Source: Bacteroidales bacterium (lineage in GTDB: Bacteria > Bacteroidota > Bacteroidia > Bacteroidales > Dysgonomonadaceae). From it: a DNA stretch of 10,284 nt. Under the pieces are notes generated by a model. The model was not told the DNA's origin, searched no databases, and was given only the letters and a program-made list of their open reading frames with translations. Both the position numbers and the translations under genes were made by a program. Of this stretch, positions 6,985-10,284 are shown in pieces; position 1 is the stretch's first letter, and every line of letters begins with the position of its first letter. The stretch spans positions 1-10,284 of the forward strand of contig JAAYTC010000205.1 in the NCBI GenBank assembly GCA_012518155.1, in the 5' to 3' direction.

Positions 6985-7638
6985 ATGGGTACATTAGAGC
7001 AGGGTCTTTTTGGAGGATTTTCCGGCAAAGTAGGTAACGTGGTTGGGGTTTGTCGTCAGGGAGTTTATTACGTGAGGAGTTTGCCAGTCAAGGTTAACGA
7101 CCCCAAAACAGAAAAGCAGGTGAAGCAACGCGGGAAATTCGCGGTCGTGATGGATTTTTTAAAGGCCATCACCCCTTTTGTCCGAGTAGGTTTTCAGTTC
7201 CAAGCAGAAGGAGCCAAGTCGGCATTTAACGCCGCCATGTCGTACAACATACGGCACGGGGTAAAGAGCGGCAAAGAAGGCGTGGAATTGGATTGGCCCA
7301 ACGTGCTTATTTCGCGCGGTTCTCTCGGTGGCGCGCGAGAAGTTCATGTTGAAATCGCGCAGGGCGAGTTGCGGGTAGGTTGGGATTCCCGCTCGAAGGG
7401 AAATGCTCGAGGGGACGATGTCGCTATGATTTTGGCGTATAACTCCGTCAAGCAGCAACCGGTGTATGATCTCAACGCGAGCAAACGTGCGACAGGCATA
7501 GCTGCTGTCCGGCTACCCCGGGGTTGGGAAGGCGACACCATAGAAACCTTTTTGGCATTTAAAACCGCGGACGGCATCGAGGTGTCCGATAGTATCTACT
7601 TGGGGCGGTACGTGGTTTCGCCAGGCTCTTTTATTTAA
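6985..7638 (+). CDS. DUF6266 family protein of unknown function
   Basis: The 217-residue protein begins MGTLEQGLFGGFSGKVGNVV and continues VYYVRSLPV and DPKTEKQVKQRGKFAVVMDFLK. This opening (a glycine-rich G-F-x-G-K-x-G-x-V-V stretch, then a P-x-T-x-x-Q-x-x-Q/R-x-x-F-like segment) is the hallmark of the Bacteroidota family DUF6266, recognised from memory. The second half (about 130-217) looks like a beta-sandwich repeat, with alternating hydrophobic strands such as REVHVEIAQGELRVGW. There is no signal peptide or membrane segment. The function is unknown. The glycine-rich start and the beta-strand tail are compatible with a structural or phage-derived part, but this is only a guess. The gene stands alone, with its own promoter candidate and AAAGGA ribosome binding site, and points toward the hipBST module whose last gene ends 72 bp away. 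Confidence 0.75.
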   Translation: MGTLEQGLFGGFSGKVGNVVGVCRQGVYYVRSLPVKVNDPKTEKQVKQRGKFAVVMDFLKAITPFVRVGFQFQAEGAKSAFNAAMSYNIRHGVKSGKEGVELDWPNVLISRGSLGGAREVHVEIAQGELRVGWDSRSKGNARGDDVAMILAYNSVKQQPVYDLNASKRATGIAAVRLPRGWEGDTIETFLAFKTADGIEVSDSIYLGRYVVSPGSFI

Positions 7639-7709
7639 TCGCGTGAACAAGGCGTTAGTTGTTATAACTCTGAAGATGGGTTCGTGCTTTTAATCAGGAG
7701 ACTAAAGAG

Positions 7710-8717
7710 TCAGAGTTTCATGTCAGCCAGCCTGTTTCGTTTGGTTTGATAAAGCGTACGGTACTGCCTTTTAATTTTTTCGGACAGGAAAGAACGATCT
7801 ATCAATTCATCTATCAAGGGATGCTTAGTTGTAAAAAGGGACAACTCTTTATCGGCAATCGTTTCCGGCAGTCCTATTGCCAAGGCAAATTGCTTGAAGG
7901 AAACACCAATGGCTTTCCCTCCTTTAAAAAAATCACTCCTGTCTGTTTTAAATAGACCTTTGTCTAAAGCAAAATCCGCGTCGTCCACATGGATACGTGT
8001 GTTTAACAAGTCATAGGCCGGCGCAAGACGAAAATCACCTCCCCCCCTGTCAATCACTGAAAAGTTTTTTAGATGAGCATCTCCGTTGGAGAAAAGAAAG
8101 TTGAATAGTATTAGCCGGTAGAACTTCAACAATTCCACAGACTTAGCCGGTAAAAACCTCTTTATCAGGTCGGCTACCTCTTCGTAACTATAATCATATT
8201 TAAAATTATCCCCTGCATTTTCGGACGTAAGTCCGGCCAATGACGCGAAATCCTCGACTCTGTATTTATTTCCATCCGGAGTTATATCAAAGCGCCGGGT
8301 TATATAAGCTGTTTCTCCATCCTGAAAAAAGCATAGCCCGTTTGCTGCCGTTTCCATTTTAAAAACCTGTTCGGCTATCTGCATGGTAAGGTTTTCGTTG
8401 GCGGCACATTCCAGCGGATTTTTTATTTCCGAGGGTTTAGGCTTTAATATATAGTGTCCCTGCTCATTTTCGGGAGCCAACTTCAACTCTCCATACTTGA
8501 TCACCATTGAATATTTGCTCTGGACACCTGATATGGAAACGCGCATTTTATTTTCCATGAAAAGTTGCGCGTCTTCCTCGCTTTTTTCAATCGTCTCGTA
8601 TGGGAGCGTGTGAGAAACCATTTGTTTGTCAAAAAGCCTTCTTAAAGCCACGGGACTATAGGTGTCATATCCTGCAGCCAGTGCAGACGGGCAATTCGTT
8701 ATCTCTTTCATAATCAT
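7710..8717 (-). CDS. hipT: HipT-type serine/threonine kinase toxin (HipA family)
   Basis: This is a HipA-family kinase without the HipA N-terminal subdomain, which is encoded separately by the preceding gene. At 335 residues it has the size of E. coli HipT. The known HipA targets are glutamyl-tRNA synthetase and, for HipT, tryptophanyl-tRNA synthetase; the target here is unknown. Visible elements are the N-terminal CPSALAAGYDTYSPVALRRLF (9-29), the glycine-loop segment SISGVQSK (61-68) with Ser61 and Ser63 as likely autophosphorylation sites, Lys92 in YILKPKP for ATP, catalytic loop NGDAHLKN (211-218) with Asp213, and the metal-binding Asp236 in APAYDLL. All kinase residues are intact. The start codon overlaps the hipS stop by 4 bp (ATGA), so the two are translated as a pair. 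Another ATG two codons later is also possible. Being complete with its own N-terminal extension, it is not a broken hipA. Confidence 0.9.
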   Translation of the reverse strand: MIMKEITNCPSALAAGYDTYSPVALRRLFDKQMVSHTLPYETIEKSEEDAQLFMENKMRVSISGVQSKYSMVIKYGELKLAPENEQGHYILKPKPSEIKNPLECAANENLTMQIAEQVFKMETAANGLCFFQDGETAYITRRFDITPDGNKYRVEDFASLAGLTSENAGDNFKYDYSYEEVADLIKRFLPAKSVELLKFYRLILFNFLFSNGDAHLKNFSVIDRGGGDFRLAPAYDLLNTRIHVDDADFALDKGLFKTDRSDFFKGGKAIGVSFKQFALAIGLPETIADKELSLFTTKHPLIDELIDRSFLSEKIKRQYRTLYQTKRNRLADMKL

Positions 8718-9037
8718 GTGACGGGTTTAACGGTTATGGCTCCGACCGTATCATGCTGTGACGTGGCCAATAAAATACCGAAATGATCTTTCTCGTCGAT
8801 GCGCAGTAGCCTCGATTGAGAGAGCCGGTTACTTCCTTCGGAGAGCATATTAAAAAAGAACGGAAACAGAAATCCGGAGCGGTGTTCCTGGCTGCTTTTG
8901 GGCAATGTCAGGCTGATGGCGGGCATTGCTGCATCTTTGAAGTAAGCGTCATTATAACAGAAGACATACTCTTTTTCCGTTGTCTCGGTCAATTCTCCTG
9001 CTAACATCCCATTGAAATATACATTTGCTTTTCTCAT
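8714..9037 (-). CDS. hipS: HipS-type antitoxin, HipA N-terminal domain protein
   Basis: This 107-residue protein equals the N-terminal subdomain of HipA as a separate gene. In E. coli HipBST the equivalent HipS is the antitoxin that binds and blocks the HipT kinase. It begins RKANVYFNGMLAGELTE, typical of the HipA N-terminal domain, and contains the conserved FPFFFNMLSEGSNR (58-71). In E. coli HipS the inhibitory tryptophan follows directly after Glu-Gly in the corresponding loop; here that residue is Ser69, and the protein contains no tryptophan at all. Inhibition must therefore use other contacts, if it works the same way. The gene begins 11 bp after the hipB stop and overlaps hipT by 4 bp. 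Confidence 0.85.
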   Translation of the reverse strand: MRKANVYFNGMLAGELTETTEKEYVFCYNDAYFKDAAMPAISLTLPKSSQEHRSGFLFPFFFNMLSEGSNRLSQSRLLRIDEKDHFGILLATSQHDTVGAITVKPVT

Positions 9038-9048
9038 AGCTAATATGT

Positions 9049-9255
9049 TTAGAGATTCATCGACTTTATCTTGATGTTCATTTCCAGACCGAGGGTGTCA
9101 AGAACTCTCAGAACGATCTTCAACGACGGGTTTGCTTCCCCCCGTTCTATTTTCGTGAGTGTATTGATCCCGATCCCGGCGAGTGCCGCAAGTTCTCGCT
9201 GTGTAATGGAGAGTTCCTTGCGCCTCTCCTTTATGATATTCCCAAACCTTTCCAT
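9049..9255 (-). CDS. hipB: HipB-type XRE/Cro helix-turn-helix regulator
   Basis: This 68-residue DNA-binding protein is the transcriptional regulator of the toxin module. It is almost entirely one XRE-type helix-turn-helix domain at about 4-60: FGNIIKERRKELSITQRELA, then the recognition region ALAGIGINTLTKIERGEANPSL. It has a short tail (IKIKSMNL). E. coli HipB also carries a C-terminal strand or tail; here there is little room for one. It is the first gene of the operon hipB-hipS-hipT. Its start ATG at 9255-9253 is 10 bp from the first dyad operator (9265-9282) and about 28 bp from the predicted transcription start, so binding at that site would block its own transcription. There is no obvious Shine-Dalgarno sequence. 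Confidence 0.88.
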   Translation of the reverse strand: MERFGNIIKERRKELSITQRELAALAGIGINTLTKIERGEANPSLKIVLRVLDTLGLEMNIKIKSMNL

Positions 9256-9264
9256 AATCCCATT

Positions 9265-9282
9265 ATCCCATTATATTGTGAT
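9265..9282. promoter_or_regulatory. Putative HipB operator O1
   Basis: ATCCCA, 6-bp centre TTATAT, TGTGAT: five of six arm positions are symmetric. It covers the predicted transcription start of hipB. The right half TATATTGTGATTT is identical to that of O2. Confidence 0.55.
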
Positions 9283-9289
9283 TTAAAAG

Positions 9290-9320
9290 CAAAAATAATG
9301 TTTTCGTTTTTACTTAACAA
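9290..9320 (-). promoter_or_regulatory. Promoter of hipBST
   Basis: On the minus strand TTG (9320-9318) is followed after exactly 20 bp by TATTTTTG (9297-9290), a perfect match to the Bacteroidota -7 box TAnnTTTG. Transcription would begin at about 9283, giving a leader of about 28 bases before hipB. Confidence 0.7.
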
Positions 9321-9322
9321 GG

Positions 9323-9346
9323 AAAACCCCACTATATTGTGATTTT
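9323..9346. promoter_or_regulatory. Putative HipB operator O2
   Basis: AAAACCCCA, 6-bp centre CTATAT, TGTGATTTT: seven of nine arm positions are symmetric. It ends against the -33 TTG of the hipBST promoter (9318-9320). Its centre is 61 bp from that of O1. Confidence 0.6.
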
Positions 9347-9379
9347 GAAGGAGGACTAAGAAAAAAGAGGCTAAATGAG

Positions 9380-9407
9380 ATAAAATCACAGTGTGTTGTG
9401 ATTTTAT
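9380..9407. promoter_or_regulatory. Putative HipB operator O3, 28-bp perfect dyad
   Basis: ATAAAATCACA and TGTGATTTTAT are exact 11-bp inverted arms around GTGTGT. This is the strongest of the three sites and shares TGTGATTT and the 6-bp centre with O1 and O2. Its centre is 59 bp from that of O2. The 177 bp from here to the hepT start hold two short dyads (9464-9483, 9517-9532) but no clear promoter box. Confidence 0.65.
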
Positions 9408-9584
9408 AAAAGGGCTACTTACTGCTTAAATTCTCCAAAAATGTTTGTATCGACTAAAGGTTTTCGAACGTGTGCGTGTTCGACCTCTTCAACAGCAATC
9501 TTTTAGGTTGGAATATCCACTATTGGGAGTGGCTTATCAAAATAAATAACTAAATTAGCAGTCTAATCACTCAAATATTCCGAT

Positions 9585-10052
9585 ATGAAGAATCAAGATA
9601 TTCGTTGGCTACAGCGCTTTAGCAATTATAAGAAAGCGTTAAGAAAACTAGAAGATAGTGTAGATTACGTAACGAATCATATTACTAAAGAATCCCTTGA
9701 TACGGGAGAAGAATTTGGGTTAATACAAATCGATTTAATCAAGCAGGGTTTGATTCAGAGCTTCGAGTTCACGCATGAGCTCGCGTGGAATGTGATAAAG
9801 GACTATGTTCATTATCAAGGCAACCAGTCTGTTAGAGGTTCAAGAGATGCTACACGAGAAGGGTTTTCCATGGGGCTGATTGAAGATGGTGATGTGTGGA
9901 TGGAAATGATACGTAGTCGTAATCAAACTTCTCACACCTATGATGAGGAAACGGCAGACGAGATATATAATAAGATTATCAATGATTATTTCGATGCTTT
10001 TGTGTCTTTCAAAGAAAAAATGGAAGAGATTAAAAACGAAGAATCCAACTAA
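9585..10052 (+). CDS. hepT: HepT-like HEPN toxin (HI0074-type nucleotidyltransferase-associated protein)
   Basis: This 155-residue, largely helical protein belongs to the HI0074-like HEPN family found next to minimal nucleotidyltransferases. The segment SRNQTSHTYDEE (111-122) contains R112-X4-H117-X-Y119, the R-X4-H-X-Y motif of HEPN ribonucleases. In studied HepT toxins the Arg and His cut RNA (tRNA in one case) and the Tyr is the residue the partner antitoxin modifies with AMP. Other conserved features are the helix LIKQGLIQSFEFTHELAWNVIKDY (about 51-74) and GSRDATREGF (85-94). Older databases call this family nucleotidyltransferase substrate-binding protein. The partner gene starts 11 bp downstream on the same strand. 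Toxicity is inferred from the family and the intact motif; some members of this subfamily have not been tested. Confidence 0.85.
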   Translation: MKNQDIRWLQRFSNYKKALRKLEDSVDYVTNHITKESLDTGEEFGLIQIDLIKQGLIQSFEFTHELAWNVIKDYVHYQGNQSVRGSRDATREGFSMGLIEDGDVWMEMIRSRNQTSHTYDEETADEIYNKIINDYFDAFVSFKEKMEEIKNEESN

Positions 10053-10063
10053 AGCTTTGTGTA

Positions 10064-10284
10064 ATGGAGAAGTTTGGATTAAAACAAAGTCACATAGATG
10101 CTATTACTGGGGTTTTGTTAAAATACCCTCAAGTTGAGTGTGCTATTCTTTATGGCTCCAGAGCCAAAGGAAATTTCCGCGCCAATTCAGATATCGATCT
10201 TGCACTAAAGGGAACCATTGATTTAACCACCCTATTGAAGATTGAAACCAGCCTTGATGACCTGCTATTGGCTTATAAAATAGA
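10064..10284 (+). CDS. mntA: MntA-like minimal nucleotidyltransferase antitoxin (cut by right edge)
   Basis: Translating from the ATG at 10064 gives 73 residues, MEKFGLKQSHIDAITGVLLK and so on, running off the window. The family is about 100 residues, so the last quarter is missing. LYGSRAKGNFRANSDIDLAL (29-48) contains the full GS-X10-D-X-D motif (Gly31, Ser32, Asp43, Asp45) of the polymerase-beta-like minimal nucleotidyltransferases. In MntA-HepT systems this enzyme adds AMP to a tyrosine of the HEPN toxin and so silences it. Order (HepT then MntA), 11-bp spacing and strand are as expected. Asp in the third carboxylate position of the active site would lie beyond the edge and cannot be checked. 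Confidence 0.85.
   Translation, partial: MEKFGLKQSHIDAITGVLLKYPQVECAILYGSRAKGNFRANSDIDLALKGTIDLTTLLKIETSLDDLLLAYKI

Noticed and set aside
7666..7717. Inverted repeat AACTCTGA/TCAGAGTT between the DUF6266 gene and hipT as a two-way terminator
   Set aside because: The arms are only 8 bp with a 36-base loop, there is no T-tract beside them, and the right arm overlaps the end of hipT.
7710..9037. hipS and hipT as one hipA gene split by a frameshift
   Set aside because: HipT has its own N-terminal extension, and the ATGA overlap and sizes match the three-gene HipBST layout.
2388..9518. 15-bp identity TAGGTTGGAATATCC at 2388-2402 and 9504-9518, as a possible attachment-site pair
   Set aside because: The match does not extend, the interval would include the mla operon, and no integrase is seen. 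A 15-mer match in 10 kb is unusual but can be chance.
9464..9532. Small dyads TCGAAC/GTTCGA (9464-9483) and CCACT/AGTGG (9517-9532) as hepT control sites
   Set aside because: Arms are 5-6 bp and no repeated or known motif is shared; this much symmetry is expected by chance.
9551..9558. TAAATTAG as a -7 box for hepT
   Set aside because: One base off the consensus, but no TTG element lies 19-21 bp upstream; the nearest is 25 bp away.

Overview
The window looks like a chromosomal segment of an anaerobic or facultative Bacteroidota, most likely order Bacteroidales. This is inferred from three things. The menaquinol-linked cytochrome b / flavoprotein / iron-sulfur operon is of the five-helix type. 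Promoters fit the Bacteroidota pattern (TTG, about 20 bp, TAnnTTTG) and Shine-Dalgarno sequences are mostly weak. A DUF6266-type protein, seen mainly in this phylum, is present. The species cannot be named from the sequence.

Positions 1-3053 (minus strand) hold a succinate dehydrogenase / fumarate reductase operon in the order cytochrome b, flavoprotein, iron-sulfur subunit. The last gene is cut by the left edge. An intergenic stretch of 488 bp follows (3054-3541). It has a 20-bp perfect palindrome, a candidate promoter for the respiratory operon and a 29-bp direct repeat. Positions 3542-6210 (plus strand) hold mlaE-mlaF-mlaD, an MCE-type phospholipid transporter: permease, ATPase, and a membrane-anchored lipid-binding subunit.

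From about 6211 the character changes from core to accessory. Directly after the mlaD stop codon lies the 3' part of a gene without a beginning, resembling zinc-dependent phospholipase C-like proteins and probably frameshifted near its end. A repeat-rich, AT-rich regulatory stretch follows, with 11-bp spaced units, and then a DUF6266 gene (6985-7638).

The right third carries two toxin-antitoxin modules facing away from each other. On the minus strand is a three-gene hipB-hipS-hipT module (9255-7710): DNA-binding HipB, a free-standing HipA N-terminal-like HipS, and a 335-residue kinase HipT with a Ser-Ile-Ser motif. Three dyad sites with the same 6-bp centre, spaced 61 and 59 bp apart, lie upstream of hipB. 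One covers the predicted transcription start and one abuts the -33 box, which suggests autorepression by HipB. On the plus strand is a HEPN-MNT pair: a HepT-like protein with the R-X4-H-X-Y RNase motif (9585-10052) and a minimal nucleotidyltransferase antitoxin (10064 to the right edge) with GS-X10-D-X-D, absent from a stop-bounded ORF search because it runs off the window.

The least ordinary parts are the HipBST variant, whose HipS has Ser where the E. coli HipS has its inhibitory Trp, its spaced operator array, and the unexplained repeats upstream of DUF6266.
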